Below are positions 1-9,126 of a stretch of DNA of 64,000 nucleotides, in pieces. Position numbers and translations under genes: made by a program. The first letter of the stretch is position 1. Every line of letters begins with the position of its first letter. Source of the stretch: Betaproteobacteria bacterium. GTDB taxonomy: Bacteria; Pseudomonadota; Gammaproteobacteria; Burkholderiales; CAIKXV01. Location: the NCBI GenBank assembly GCA_947458265.1, contig CANGYF010000014.1:1-64000 (forward strand), written 5' to 3'. The notes below the pieces were generated by a model that did not search any database, had not been told where the DNA came from, and worked only from the letters and a program-made list of their open reading frames with translations.

Positions 1-1
1 T

Positions 2-26
2 CCAAAATGCGAATCGCGGATTTTGG
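2..26 (-). terminator. possible hairpin downstream of parC
   Basis: CCAAAAT (2-8) pairs with ATTTTGG (20-26), and GCG (9-11) pairs with CGC (15-17) around a 3-base loop, with a 2-base bulge. It lies 41 bp beyond the parC stop. No T-run is visible because the window ends, so calling it a terminator is tentative. Confidence 0.3.
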
Positions 27-67
27 CGCTGACCGGGCCGCTTGTCAATTCCTGATTGGAGAAATCC

Positions 68-2485
68 TCATGCCGGGCCCGGCAGCACCTCGTCGGCGCG
101 GAACTTCCTGGGCAGCAGCAGGCCCTTGCGCGCCCGCCGGCCGGCGTAGTGCTCGAGGTCTGCGGCGCGGATATCGATCTCGCCGACCTTGCCCATCTTC
201 GCGGTTCCGGCAAGGCGCAGCACCTTGCCGTTGCACGGGCCGATCGCGACCAGGCGCTCCCCGTCGTCGAGGCCGATCGCGATCACCCCGCGGCCGCCAC
301 CCGACAGCTGCTTGAATTCCTCCATCGGGAATACCAGCAGGCGCCCGAAACCGGACACTGCCGCCACCGACGGCGTGGAGGCCGGATGGAAGATCACCGG
401 CTTCACCGGCTCTTCATCGGGCGCAAGACCCATGAACTGCTTGCCGGCCTTGATCCGCGACAGCATGTCCCCGAGGTTGCACCAGAACGCGTAGCCGCCG
501 CTGCCACCGAGCATCACGCACTCCTCGGGCCGCCCTGCCACCATCTGCGTGATGCGTGCGCCTTCCTGCACGTCGAGCAGCGAGGGCGCGGGCACACCGT
601 CCCCGCGGGCTCCGGGCAACTGCGCCACAGGCACCGCGTATGCGCGGCCGCGGGTGTCGAGGAACACCGCCTGGTCGACGGTGCGCACCTCGCGCGCATA
701 GTGGAGAGAGTCGCCTTCCTTGAAGGTGAACTGGGTCCAGTCGTGGCCATGGCCGGTGCGGGCACGCACCCAGCCTCGGGTCGAGAAGATCACCGTCACC
801 GGCTCGTCGACCACCGCCACCTCTACACTGGCCCGCTCCGAGGCCTTGATCAGGGTGCGGCGCGCATCGCCATGCTGCTTCGCGTCGCCTTCGATCTCCT
901 TGATGATCAGCTTCTTCATCGAGGCCGGGTTCTCGAGCAGTTCGAGCAGGTCCGCCCGCTCGCCGCGCCTGGCCTCGAGGTCCTGCTCGACCTTGAACGC
1001 CTCGAGCCTGGCCAGCTGGCGCAGGCGCATCTCGAGGATGTCCTCGGCCTGCCGCTCGGACAGCTTGAACTCCGACATCAGCTCGGGCTTGGGCTCGTCC
1101 GCGTTGCGGATGACGCGGATCACTTCGTCCACGTTGAGCAGCACCAGCATGCGGCCTTCGAGCACATGGATGCGCTCGTCGACCTGGGCCAGCCGGTGCT
1201 CGCAGCGGCGGCGCACGGTGTCGAAACGGAAGTCGATCCACTCGGCCAGGACGCCGCGCAGCGATTTCTGCTGCGGCCGGCCGTCGCGGCCGATGGTCAC
1301 CAGGTTCACCGACACGCTCGACTCCATGCTGGTGTGCACCAGCAGCGTGTTGATGAACTCGTCGCGGTCCAGGCGCGAACTGCGCGGCTCCAGGACCAGC
1401 CGCACCGGCGCATCCTTGCTCGATTCGTCGCGCGCCTTCTCGAGCACCGACAGCGTCAGCTGCTTGAGCTGTGCCTGCTCCTGGGTCAACGTCTTCTTGC
1501 CGGTGCGCACCTTCGGGTTGGTGAGCTCCTCGATCTCGCCGAGCACCTTCTGCACCGAGACGCCCGGCGGCAGCTCGGTGATCACCGCCTGCCACTGGCC
1601 ACGCGCGAGTTCCTCGAACACCCAGCGCGCGCGCACCTTGAGCGAACCGCGGCCGGTGTCGTACGCCGCGCGGAGATCCTCGTCAGCCGAGATGATCTGC
1701 GCACCGCCCGGGAAGTCCGGCCCCGGGACGAAGCCGCGCAGCGCGTCGAGGTCGAGCGTGGGGTTGCGGATCAGCGCGACCAAGGCCGCGGCCACCTCTC
1801 GCAGGTTGTGGGAAGGCACCTCGGTGGCCATGCCCACCGCGATGCCGGAAGCACCGTTGAGCAGCAGCATCGGCAGGCGCGCCGGGAGCAGCGTCGGCTC
1901 GCGGAATGCACCGTCATAGTTCGGCACGAAGTCGACCGTGCCCTGGTCGATCTCGGAGAGCAGCAACTCGGCGATCGGCGCGAGCCGCGCCTCCGTGTAG
2001 CGCATCGCGGCGGCGCCGTCACCGTCGCGCGAACCGAAGTTGCCATGGCCGTCCACCAGCGGGTAGCGCATCGTGAAGTCCTGCGCCAGCCGGACCATCG
2101 CATCGTAGGCGGACTGGTCGCCGTGCGGGTGCAGCTTGCCAAGCACCTCGCCGACGATGCGCGCCGACTTGACCGGCTTCGAGGTCGAGGTCAGCCCGAG
2201 CTCGCGCATCGCGAACAGGATGCGCCGCTGCACCGGCTTCTGGCCGTCGCAGACATCGGGCAACGCACGTCCCTTGACCACCGACATCGCATACGACAGG
2301 TAGGCATGCTCGGCGAACAGCGACAGCGGCAGGGAGTCTCCCTCGGGCATCGCCGGCAGTGCTCCGGGCGCGCGCGGCGGCAGGCCGCCGGCACCCTGTG
2401 CGCCACCCGCCGCAGGCGGCTCGGGCACGACCGCAACGTCGCGACCGCTGCCGAACAGGTCGGGCTGGTCTCCGCTGCCGCTCAT
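68..2485 (-). CDS. parC: DNA topoisomerase IV subunit A (ParC)
   Basis: Breakage-reunion subunit of topoisomerase IV, which decatenates daughter chromosomes together with ParE. 805 aa, slightly longer than the usual ~750 because of a Pro/Ala-rich N-terminal tail of about 50 residues. The core follows the family: the [14 protein letters not shown] segment, the winged-helix stretch [15 protein letters not shown], then MRYTEARL with the catalytic tyrosine, and a C-terminal DNA-wrapping domain. The residue matching E. coli ParC Ser80 is Gln (HPHGDQ) and the Glu84 position is Asp. It starts 36 bp after parE on the same strand, so the two are probably cotranscribed. ParC rather than GyrA is chosen from the parE partner and the short C-terminal domain. 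Confidence 0.95.
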   Translation of the reverse strand: MSGSGDQPDLFGSGRDVAVVPEPPAAGGAQGAGGLPPRAPGALPAMPEGDSLPLSLFAEHAYLSYAMSVVKGRALPDVCDGQKPVQRRILFAMRELGLTSTSKPVKSARIVGEVLGKLHPHGDQSAYDAMVRLAQDFTMRYPLVDGHGNFGSRDGDGAAAMRYTEARLAPIAELLLSEIDQGTVDFVPNYDGAFREPTLLPARLPMLLLNGASGIAVGMATEVPSHNLREVAAALVALIRNPTLDLDALRGFVPGPDFPGGAQIISADEDLRAAYDTGRGSLKVRARWVFEELARGQWQAVITELPPGVSVQKVLGEIEELTNPKVRTGKKTLTQEQAQLKQLTLSVLEKARDESSKDAPVRLVLEPRSSRLDRDEFINTLLVHTSMESSVSVNLVTIGRDGRPQQKSLRGVLAEWIDFRFDTVRRRCEHRLAQVDERIHVLEGRMLVLLNVDEVIRVIRNADEPKPELMSEFKLSERQAEDILEMRLRQLARLEAFKVEQDLEARRGERADLLELLENPASMKKLIIKEIEGDAKQHGDARRTLIKASERASVEVAVVDEPVTVIFSTRGWVRARTGHGHDWTQFTFKEGDSLHYAREVRTVDQAVFLDTRGRAYAVPVAQLPGARGDGVPAPSLLDVQEGARITQMVAGRPEECVMLGGSGGYAFWCNLGDMLSRIKAGKQFMGLAPDEEPVKPVIFHPASTPSVAAVSGFGRLLVFPMEEFKQLSGGGRGVIAIGLDDGERLVAIGPCNGKVLRLAGTAKMGKVGEIDIRAADLEHYAGRRARKGLLLPRKFRADEVLPGPA

Positions 2486-2521
2486 CGTGCGTGCTCCAGT
2501 GCGTACCCGGGCATGGCGAGG

Positions 2522-4501
2522 TCAGACATCCGCTTCCACCTCGTTGCCATGGCGTTCCATCCAGGCGCGGCGCGAGGCCGCCTCCCCCTTGCCCATCAGC
2601 ATCGTGAATACCTTGTGTGTCTCGGCCAGTTCGGCGCGGGTCATGGACACCGGCAGCAGCCGGCGCGTGGCCGGGTTCATCGTGGTTTCCCACAACTGCT
2701 CGGCGCTCATCTCGCCCAGGCCCTTGAATCGCTGCACCTGCCAGGAACCGTCGCGCACGCCTTCCTTGCGCAGCTTGTCCTCGATCGAATCGAGCTCGGC
2801 GTCGTCGAGCGCATAGACCTTGCGCGCGAGCCGCTTGCCATGGCCCGGCACGTCCACCCGGTACAGCGGTGGCTTGGCGATGTAGACGTTGCCGCGCTCC
2901 ACCAGCTTCGGGAAATGGCGCAGGAACAAAGTGAGCAGCAGCACCTGGATGTGCGAGCCGTCGACGTCCGCATCGGCCATGACCGCGATCTTGCCGTAGC
3001 GCAGGTTCTCGACCACCGAATCGGGCGCATCGAGGTCATGCGGATCGACGCCGATGGCCACCGCGATGTCGTGGATCTCGTTGTTGGCGAACAGACGGTC
3101 GCGCTCGTGTTCCCACGAGTTGAGCACCTTGCCGCGCAGCGGCAGGATCGCCTGCAGGTTCTTGTCGCGGCCCTGCTTGGCCGAACCGCCCGCCGAGTCG
3201 CCCTCGACCAGGAACACCTCGTTGTCGCGCGGGTCGGACGATTCGCAATCGGTCAGCTTGCCGGGCAGCACCGCGACGCCGGAGCCCTTCTTCTTCTCGA
3301 CCCTGTTCTGCGCCGAGCGCATCCGCTGCTGTGCCTGGCGGATCGCCAGCTCGGCGATCGCGCGGCCGTACTCGACATGCTCGTTGAGCCAGAGGTCCGA
3401 CGGATCGCGCACCATCGTGGAGACCAGCCGCACCGCATCGCGCGAGGACAGGCGTTCCTTCGTCTGGCCCTGGAACTGCGGGTCGAGCACACGCGCCGAC
3501 AGGATGTAGCTGGCTCGGCCGAAGACGTCCTCGGGCTGCAGCTTGACGCCCTTGGGCAGCAGGTTGTGCAGGTCGATGAAGTTCTTCACCGCGTTGAACA
3601 GGCCCTCGCGCAGGCCGCTGTCGTGGGTGCCTCCGGCCGCCGTCGGGATCAGGTTGACGTAGGACTCGCGCACCACCGAGCTGTCCTCGGCCCAGGTGAT
3701 CGCCCAGGACGCGCCCTCGCCCTCGGCGAAGCTGTCGTTCTCGCCCGGCTTGCCGGCGTACTTCTCGCCGGTGAAGATCGGGGTCAGGGTCTGCGCGCCG
3801 CCGAGCAGTTCCTCGAGATACTCGTGGATGCCGCCCTTGTAGCGCCAGGTGCGCGATTCGAAGGTGCCTCCCGCCTTCTCGGTCGACAGCGTCACCGCGA
3901 CATCGGGCAGGAAGGCCGCCTTCGAGCGCAGCAGCCGTTCGAGTTCGTCCAGCGGCACCTTCGGCTGGTCGAAGTACTTCGGGTCCGGCCAGATGCGCAG
4001 CCGGGTGCCGGTCTCGCGGCCAGCCTCGCCGGCCTTCTTCAGCTTGTTCACCACGTCGCCATCGGCGAAGCCGATCTGCCACAGCGCACCTTCGCGCCGC
4101 ACCTCGACGTCGAGCCGCAGGGAGAGCGCGTTGGTGACAGACACGCCGACGCCATGCAGCCCGCCTGCGAACGAGTAGGCCTCGCCGGCGCGCTTGTTGA
4201 ACTTGCCACCGGCGTGCAGGCGGGTGAACACCAGCTCTACCACCGGCACCTTCTCTTCCGGGTGCAGGCCCACCGGGATGCCGCGACCATTGTCGGCCAC
4301 GCCGATCGAACCGTCGGCGTACAGCGTGACGTCGATCTTCTTCGCATGGCCCGCCAGCGCCTCGTCGACGCAGTTGTCGATCGCCTCGGCGATGATGTGC
4401 CCGGGATCGCCCGTCCGGGTGTACATCCCGGGACGTTCCTTCACCGGCTCGAGTCCTTTCAGGACCCGAATCGAACCTTCATCGTAACGAGCGTTGGTCA
4501 T
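2522..4501 (-). CDS. parE: DNA topoisomerase IV subunit B (ParE)
   Basis: ATPase subunit of topoisomerase IV. 659 aa, normal length. It has a GHKL ATP-binding domain (EAIDNCVDEALAG, then DNGRGIPVG and GGLHGVGVSVTNALS), a transducer domain, and a TOPRIM domain with EGDSAGGSAKQGRD and the metal-binding DADVDGSHI. The C-terminus has the RFKGLGEMS motif found in both ParE and GyrB; the compact length without the GyrB insertion, and linkage to parC, favour ParE. It is the first gene of a leftward parE-parC unit. A consensus DnaA-box 9-mer lies about 50 bp upstream. Confidence 0.95.
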   Translation of the reverse strand: MTNARYDEGSIRVLKGLEPVKERPGMYTRTGDPGHIIAEAIDNCVDEALAGHAKKIDVTLYADGSIGVADNGRGIPVGLHPEEKVPVVELVFTRLHAGGKFNKRAGEAYSFAGGLHGVGVSVTNALSLRLDVEVRREGALWQIGFADGDVVNKLKKAGEAGRETGTRLRIWPDPKYFDQPKVPLDELERLLRSKAAFLPDVAVTLSTEKAGGTFESRTWRYKGGIHEYLEELLGGAQTLTPIFTGEKYAGKPGENDSFAEGEGASWAITWAEDSSVVRESYVNLIPTAAGGTHDSGLREGLFNAVKNFIDLHNLLPKGVKLQPEDVFGRASYILSARVLDPQFQGQTKERLSSRDAVRLVSTMVRDPSDLWLNEHVEYGRAIAELAIRQAQQRMRSAQNRVEKKKGSGVAVLPGKLTDCESSDPRDNEVFLVEGDSAGGSAKQGRDKNLQAILPLRGKVLNSWEHERDRLFANNEIHDIAVAIGVDPHDLDAPDSVVENLRYGKIAVMADADVDGSHIQVLLLTLFLRHFPKLVERGNVYIAKPPLYRVDVPGHGKRLARKVYALDDAELDSIEDKLRKEGVRDGSWQVQRFKGLGEMSAEQLWETTMNPATRRLLPVSMTRAELAETHKVFTMLMGKGEAASRRAWMERHGNEVEADV

Positions 4502-4913
4502 TCGATCCGTTCAGAAACCTGGTTTGGCGCTGAAAACAATTCACACCGATTGTGGATAACCGCATCCGATTCGCCCCGCAGCCCGCGCCGTTGCTTGCGA
4601 TGTACCGGGTTGCCTCGATAACGGGCAATCGCCTGCGATGCCGTTCGATAGCGTCTCGCTTGCTCGAAGCGCGCTGCACTGTCAAGACTTGACGTCGCAC
4701 AACGGATTCGTGTTCGCTTCGAGCGCATCGCTCGGACACTGCGCAGGCCGTCGCAGGCCCTTGCGCGCGGCGCAATTATAGTGAGCAGGCGACGGCGCGC
4801 GGCATCCGGCAGCGAATGATCGTGCTTGACATCTTCGTCGCGACGTTGCACGTGCGGGCGCATGCGATTACAGCGAATACCGCGACTACCGCGTCGGCCA
4901 CGGCTGCCGACGG
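4502..4913. other. intergenic region upstream of parE
   Basis: 412 bp between the parE start and the 3' end of the TauE-like gene. It should hold the parE promoter (leftward) and the 3' end of the neighbouring transcript. The only element I can name is the DnaA-box match at 4551-4559. Open frames crossing it have no family features and look like chance frames. Confidence 0.5.
4551..4559 (-). promoter_or_regulatory. consensus DnaA box 9-mer
   Basis: TTATCCACA on the minus strand (TGTGGATAA on plus) is an exact match to the strong DnaA-box consensus, 50 bp upstream of the parE start. A single box could modulate parE, but a chance match in 64 kb is possible. Confidence 0.4.
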
Positions 4914-5846
4914 TCAGGCCGCAACGACCCTCACCAACAGCAGCGCACCACTGAGGGTGAGCACTGCAGCGATCACCCGCAGCAGCCGTTCGCGCGAGAG
5001 TCGCTCGACCAGCCGCCCCCCGACCAGCACGCCCAGCGCGCAGAGCGGCAGCACCACCGCGAGCAGCGCGGGCAGGCCCGGCTGCAGCAGCAGGCCGGCG
5101 GCCATGAATACCAGGAAGCGGATGAGCAGGCTGATCAGCACGATCACCGCGATGGTCGCGCGCAGGCGGTCGCGGTCCATGATCCGTCGCGACAGGTAGA
5201 TCACGTAGGGCGGCCCGCCGATCCCGAACAGCGTGCCGAGCAGGCCACCGATGAAGCCGGACGGCCAGGCCCAGCGGGCCGACAGAGGCCGGTCGGGGAT
5301 GCGCGAGCGCAGCGACCAGATTCCGTAGGAGAGCAGGAATACGCCCAGCGCCGCCATCGACGCCTCGCGCGGCAGGCCGACCAGCAGGGTGACGCCGAGC
5401 GCCGCCCCGAACACAGCGGTGCAGCCCAGGCGCAGCAGTTCTGCGCGGTCGGCTCGCACCGGGGCGGGCGGCCTGGCCCCCTGCGCGGCGGCGACGGCAC
5501 GGCGGCGCGCTGCGCCCAGGCGCGTGGTCAGCGCCACGATGCAGGCGGACATCAGATCGCTGACCACAGTTATGGAAAGCAGCAGCGGCAGCGGGACCAG
5601 TTGCGAGAGCAGCGGCACGGTGATCAGCGATGCCCCGAAACCGGACATCCCGAACACGACCGAGGCCATCGACATCACGACGATGCACGCAGCCAGCACC
5701 GGCAGGCTGACAGGCAACGCGCCGATCCATCCGGACAGGCCCTCGAGCGGTGGCAGCGCTGTGTCGATCAAGGCGCAGCAGTCCTGGGAGGGGCTTCGGC
5801 AGTCATCGTGCGTGATGATACTGTGCAGGAAGACTACCGGAGTCAC
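4914..5846 (-). CDS. TauE/SafE family permease
   Basis: Inner-membrane protein of the TauE/SafE (DUF81) family, proposed exporters of sulfite, sulfoacetate or other small anions. The two family half-repeats are visible: the first helix with VFGMSGFGASLITVPLL near residues 60-80, and the second half with GFIGGLLGTLFGIGGPPYVIYL near 190-210. About eight hydrophobic segments are predicted. The ATG at 5846 leaves only 4 bp to the divergent ABC gene and adds 25 polar residues. A TTG at 5771 starting LIDTALPPLEG is a credible alternative. Substrate unknown. Confidence 0.8.
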   Translation of the reverse strand: MTPVVFLHSIITHDDCRSPSQDCCALIDTALPPLEGLSGWIGALPVSLPVLAACIVVMSMASVVFGMSGFGASLITVPLLSQLVPLPLLLSITVVSDLMSACIVALTTRLGAARRRAVAAAQGARPPAPVRADRAELLRLGCTAVFGAALGVTLLVGLPREASMAALGVFLLSYGIWSLRSRIPDRPLSARWAWPSGFIGGLLGTLFGIGGPPYVIYLSRRIMDRDRLRATIAVIVLISLLIRFLVFMAAGLLLQPGLPALLAVVLPLCALGVLVGGRLVERLSRERLLRVIAAVLTLSGALLLVRVVAA

Positions 5847-5850
5847 CCGA

Positions 5851-7650
5851 ATGCGGATGCGCCTGCTGGAATTCCTTCGCCTGTTCTGGCGCCTCGCCAG
5901 CCCGTACTGGAGGTCCGAGGAACGCGCGATCGCCTGGCTGCTGCTGGGCTCGGTGATCGCCCTGAACCTGGCCTCCGTCTACATGCTGGTGCAGGTCAAC
6001 GCCTGGTACAACGATTTCTACAATGCGATACAGGCGTACGACCAGCCAGGCTTCGTCAGCCTGCTCTGGTACTTCCTGTTCCTGGCCGCGGTCTACATCC
6101 TGATCGTCGTCTACCAGCTCTACCTCAACCAGATGCTGCAGGTCCGCTGGCGACGCTGGCTGACCGGGCGCTACATGGACCGCTGGCTCGAAGGGCAGAC
6201 CTACTACCGCATGCAGCTGGTCGATGCAGCTTCCGGCGCAGGCACCGACAACCCGGACCAGCGCATCAGCGAAGACCTGCGCCTGATGTGCGACCAGACG
6301 CTCGACCTCGGGCTGGGACTGATGAACGCCATCGTCACGCTCGCCTCGTTCGTGGTCGTCCTGTGGTCGCTGTCGGGCCCGGCGACGCTGGCCCTGGGCG
6401 GGCTGTCGCTGACCATCCCGGGCTACATGGTCTGGGCGGCGGTGGCCTATGCAGCCATCGGTACCTGGCTGGCCAACCGGATCGGGCGACCACTGGTCGA
6501 CCTCACCTTCCGCCAGCAGCGCCACGAAGCCGACTTCCGCTATGGCCTGATGCGCCTGCGCGAGAACAGCGAAAGCGTCGCGCTGTACCGGGGCGAGCCG
6601 GGCGAGCGGGCACGGCTGGGCGAACGCTTTGCGGCGGTGTTCGAGAACTACTGGCAGCTGATGAAGCGGCAGAAGAAGCTGACCTGGTTCAGCAACGGCT
6701 ACAACCAGCTGGCGACGGTGTTTCCGTTCGTGGTCTCAGCGCCGCGCTACTTCGCGAAGGAGATCCAGCTCGGTGGACTGATGCAGATCTCGTCGGCATT
6801 CGGGCAGGTGCATGGTGCGCTCTCCTACCTGATCAACGTCTATCCGGCGATCGCCGCCTGGAAGGCCACGGTGGACCGCCTGACCGGCTTCGAACAGCGG
6901 ATGCTGGATTCGGAACAGCGGACCCGCCACGCCGACCGGTTCGACTTCGGGGAAGGCTCCCGGGTCACCACCGACGCCCCGCCGCAGGCGGAGCCGGTGG
7001 CAGCGACGGCACCAGTGCTCGCCATCCGCGGGCTGGACGTGGCACTGCCCGATGGACGCAGTCTGGTCACCCGCCTCGACCTCGACATCCCGGCTGGCGA
7101 CGCACTGCTGGTCAGCGGCGCATCCGGCTCGGGCAAGAGCACGCTGCTGCGGGCGCTCGCGGGCATCTGGCCCTACGGCCAGGGATCGGTGGTCCTGCCG
7201 GCGCGCGCCAGCGTACTGTTCCTGCCGCAGAAACCCTACCTGCCGCTGGGCACGCTGCGCGAGGCGATCTGCTATCCCGGGACGCTGTTCGGCCGGGACG
7301 ATCCGCGCCTGCTTGAAGTGCTGGAACGGTGCGGCCTGGCACACCTGGCCGATCGCCTCGAGGCATCCGACCTGTGGGCGCAGGTACTCTCCGGCGGCGA
7401 ACAGCAGCGGGTCGCATTCGCACGCGCCCTGCTGCTGCAACCGGCGCTGTTGTTCCTCGACGAGGCGACCTCGGCGCTGGATGAACCGTCGGAGGCCGCC
7501 CTCTATGCGCTGCTGGTGCAGGCGCTCCCGGGAACCACGATCGTCAGCGTCGGGCACCGCAGCACCCTGAGGCGCTGGCATCGGTCGACGCTTCTCGCGC
7601 TCGGCGGCGGGCGCTGGGAACTCGCGCCGATGGGCGCCACGCCGGCCTGA
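5851..7650 (+). CDS. SbmA/BacA-like ABC transporter, permease-ATPase fusion
   Basis: 599-aa half-transporter: an N-terminal membrane domain of the SbmA/BacA type (FLRLFWRLASPYW, then VQVNAWYNDFYNAIQ, later DNPDQRISEDLRL), followed by an ABC ATPase. Walker A GASGSGKST is near residue 423, the signature LSGGEQQR near 513, Walker B LLFLDEATSALDE near 532, and the H-loop is SVGHRST. Relatives move peptides, vitamin B12 or very-long-chain acyl groups, so the substrate cannot be fixed. The start is chosen at the ATG with GGAG 8 bp upstream (5839-5842); longer frames run back into the divergent gene. Divergent from the TauE-like gene with almost no spacer. Confidence 0.88.
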   Translation: MRMRLLEFLRLFWRLASPYWRSEERAIAWLLLGSVIALNLASVYMLVQVNAWYNDFYNAIQAYDQPGFVSLLWYFLFLAAVYILIVVYQLYLNQMLQVRWRRWLTGRYMDRWLEGQTYYRMQLVDAASGAGTDNPDQRISEDLRLMCDQTLDLGLGLMNAIVTLASFVVVLWSLSGPATLALGGLSLTIPGYMVWAAVAYAAIGTWLANRIGRPLVDLTFRQQRHEADFRYGLMRLRENSESVALYRGEPGERARLGERFAAVFENYWQLMKRQKKLTWFSNGYNQLATVFPFVVSAPRYFAKEIQLGGLMQISSAFGQVHGALSYLINVYPAIAAWKATVDRLTGFEQRMLDSEQRTRHADRFDFGEGSRVTTDAPPQAEPVAATAPVLAIRGLDVALPDGRSLVTRLDLDIPAGDALLVSGASGSGKSTLLRALAGIWPYGQGSVVLPARASVLFLPQKPYLPLGTLREAICYPGTLFGRDDPRLLEVLERCGLAHLADRLEASDLWAQVLSGGEQQRVAFARALLLQPALLFLDEATSALDEPSEAALYALLVQALPGTTIVSVGHRSTLRRWHRSTLLALGGGRWELAPMGATPA

Positions 7651-7683
7651 GGCGGTCACCGGCCGGCCCGCTCCCGCCACCGT

Positions 7684-7697
7684 TTGTCCATGGACAA
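7684..7697. promoter_or_regulatory. 14-bp palindrome TTGTCCATGGACAA
   Basis: Perfect inverted repeat 34 bp after the ABC gene stop. Related half-sites recur at 8030 and 8117-8155, the latter as GTTGTC-7-GACAAC followed by TTGGACAA. The form suggests a dimeric regulator such as GntR or LysR type, but no gene start lies nearby. Confidence 0.3.
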
Positions 7698-7880
7698 TCG
7701 CGCCCCTCCGCCCAGGCGACCTGCGCGTCAGAGGTTTGTCCCGAAGGCGTTTCGGACCGGAGCACGCTCGGTCGATAGGTGATGGGCGACCGCCCGCGTT
7801 TGTGCGGTACAGCACAAAACAGAATGCCAGCGGACATTCGGCTCGCCTCAAGTCCGGCGCCCTGCCTGGTCCAGACAGGC

Positions 7881-7910
7881 AAAAAAAAAGCGGAACCTGT
7901 CGGTTCCGCT
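7881..7910 (-). terminator. intrinsic terminator (leftward)
   Basis: 9-bp perfect stem AGCGGAACC/GGTTCCGCT (7889-7897 with 7902-7910), 4-base loop, followed on the minus strand by nine T. It ends the candidate sRNA or the leftward tctC-like transcript. Confidence 0.8.
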
Positions 7911-7972
7911 GAAAATCCACCAAAGGAGGAGGTTTCGGAGGATTATGCGAGACGCTGTTAACGTCTGGCACG
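7881..7972 (-). ncRNA. candidate trans-acting small RNA with anti-Shine-Dalgarno motifs
   Basis: Predicted ~92-nt minus-strand transcript. A promoter-like sequence (TTGCGC, 17-bp spacer, TACTAT) lies just upstream. The transcript would fold into a 5' hairpin (AGACG/CGTCT, 7950-7966), an unpaired C-rich stretch carrying TCCTCC and CCTCCTCC (7925-7942), and a strong terminator hairpin with a T-run. Exposed CCUCC motifs are characteristic of several proteobacterial sRNAs that pair with ribosome-binding sites. It lies 209 bp past the tctC-like stop, so it could also be a processed 3' UTR product. No homologue identified. Confidence 0.5.
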
Positions 7973-7978
7973 GAACGG

Positions 7979-8007
7979 ATAGTACGCCAGTCGGCGGACA
8001 AGCGCAA
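7979..8007 (-). promoter_or_regulatory. putative sigma70 promoter for the candidate sRNA
   Basis: Minus-strand TTGCGC (8002-8007), 17-bp spacer, TACTAT (7979-7984). The predicted start is near 7972. Three of six bases of the -35 depart from consensus, so this is a moderate match supported mainly by the terminator downstream. Confidence 0.4.
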
Positions 8008-8181
8008 GCCTTTATGGTGCAGTGCGCCATTTGTCCAGCCGGCCGCCCCATGTTCCCGTCCAGAGGTCGCCGATGCCGAAGGACGCCGCTGTCCGCCAGC
8101 CCCCTGGCATCGAAGGTTGTCCAGTCCAGACAACAGGTTGGACAATTTCTCGCGTTTCAGGAAAAAACCTCCGCATCGACC

Positions 8182-9126
8182 CTAAGGTCGGCGCAGCGCG
8201 GCCCTCTCCTGCCGGATGCGCGCTGCCAGGGCGGCGCCCGGTTCCGGCAGGGCAGCCAGCCCCTGCCGCTCGAGCCAGGCCTGCTGCAGCGGATCCGAGA
8301 AGCCGGCCCTCAGCGCATCGCCGAGGGCACCGACACGGGCAGCCGGCCAGCCGGGCGGCGCGAACACGCCGAACCAGCCCATCGCCGGCAGGCCTGGAAC
8401 CGCCGGTGGCAGCGGTACAGCCTCCAGTTCGCCGCGATCGATCCACGGACCCGCCAGCGCCCGCGGCAATACCGCCATCGCGACCTGGCCGCCGAGCAGC
8501 GCCTGCAACGCGGCCGCCCCGCCGTTGAACGTGACTTCCCGGCAGGGGCTGCGATCGCTGCCGGAAGGCATCGTCTCGGCAAGACCGCGTGCCAGCGCCG
8601 TCGACCGCCCACCATGCCCGGCGCTGCCGACCGAACAGTCCATCGCCGCCGGCGCGCGCACCAGCAGGTAGGGCACCGAGACGCAGGTGGCCACCGGCTG
8701 CAGTCGGTCCACTCGCCCGGCAAGGTACGGACGTTCCAGTACCGAGTGCACGCACAGGGCCTCGCTGGCGAGCAGCAGGCTGCCGGCACCATTGCGGTCC
8801 TCGAGCATCCGCTCGACGGCACGGCTGCCGCTACCCGCTGCGACCCGCTCCAGCGGAAGGTGCTGCCCGATGTGCGCCTCCACGATCCGGACCACCGCCC
8901 GCGCGACGACATCCGACAGGGCGGAGCCGGAGGCCGCCTGCATCGCGCGCTGGATGCGACTCGCCGGGACGGTGCCGACGATCTCGGTCGGACCGGACGG
9001 CAGGAACGGCAACAGCAGGCGCCCGTCCGCTGCGACCGATTGCCGCGCCGGGCCCAGCAGCAGTGCCGCCAGTGCCAGGCGCCGACGCGCCAGACTGACC
9101 TTGCCCGTGCGCGGCGGCCGGCTCAG
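8182..9126 (-). CDS. TctC/Bug-family solute receptor
   Basis: Periplasmic substrate-binding protein of the tripartite tricarboxylate transporter receptor (Bug) family, about 314 aa. Visible: a signal peptide (LARRRLALAALLLG, cleavage after SVA), the first strand LLLPFLPSGPTEIVG, and the C-terminal part with GWFGVFAPPGWPAARV and LGDALRAGF. No ATG, GTG or TTG lies before the signal peptide in frame. The best start is CTG at 9126, overlapping the TGA of the upstream gene as CTGA. TctA/TctB membrane genes are absent, as is usual for orphan Bug receptors. It follows the D-threonine-aldolase-like gene, suggesting uptake of a related hydroxy or amino acid (inference). Confidence 0.7.
   Translation of the reverse strand: MSRPPRTGKVSLARRRLALAALLLGPARQSVAADGRLLLPFLPSGPTEIVGTVPASRIQRAMQAASGSALSDVVARAVVRIVEAHIGQHLPLERVAAGSGSRAVERMLEDRNGAGSLLLASEALCVHSVLERPYLAGRVDRLQPVATCVSVPYLLVRAPAAMDCSVGSAGHGGRSTALARGLAETMPSGSDRSPCREVTFNGGAAALQALLGGQVAMAVLPRALAGPWIDRGELEAVPLPPAVPGLPAMGWFGVFAPPGWPAARVGALGDALRAGFSDPLQQAWLERQGLAALPEPGAALAARIRQERAALRRP

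Larger units (their letters stand above)
7651..8181. other. 530-bp convergent intergenic region with candidate sRNA
   Basis: No convincing protein gene between the ABC transporter and the 3' end of the TctC-like gene. It holds a perfect 14-bp palindrome (7684-7697), several further TTGTCC or GGACAA half-sites (about 7735, 8030, 8117-8155), and a minus-strand promoter-like sequence plus intrinsic terminator that together delimit a candidate small RNA. Short frames crossing it have no recognisable features. Confidence 0.5.

Noticed and set aside
56-4621. 1521-codon open frame opposite parC-parE
   Set aside because: It is the antisense shadow of two certain genes in high-GC DNA; His/Arg/Ala-rich composition and no domain.
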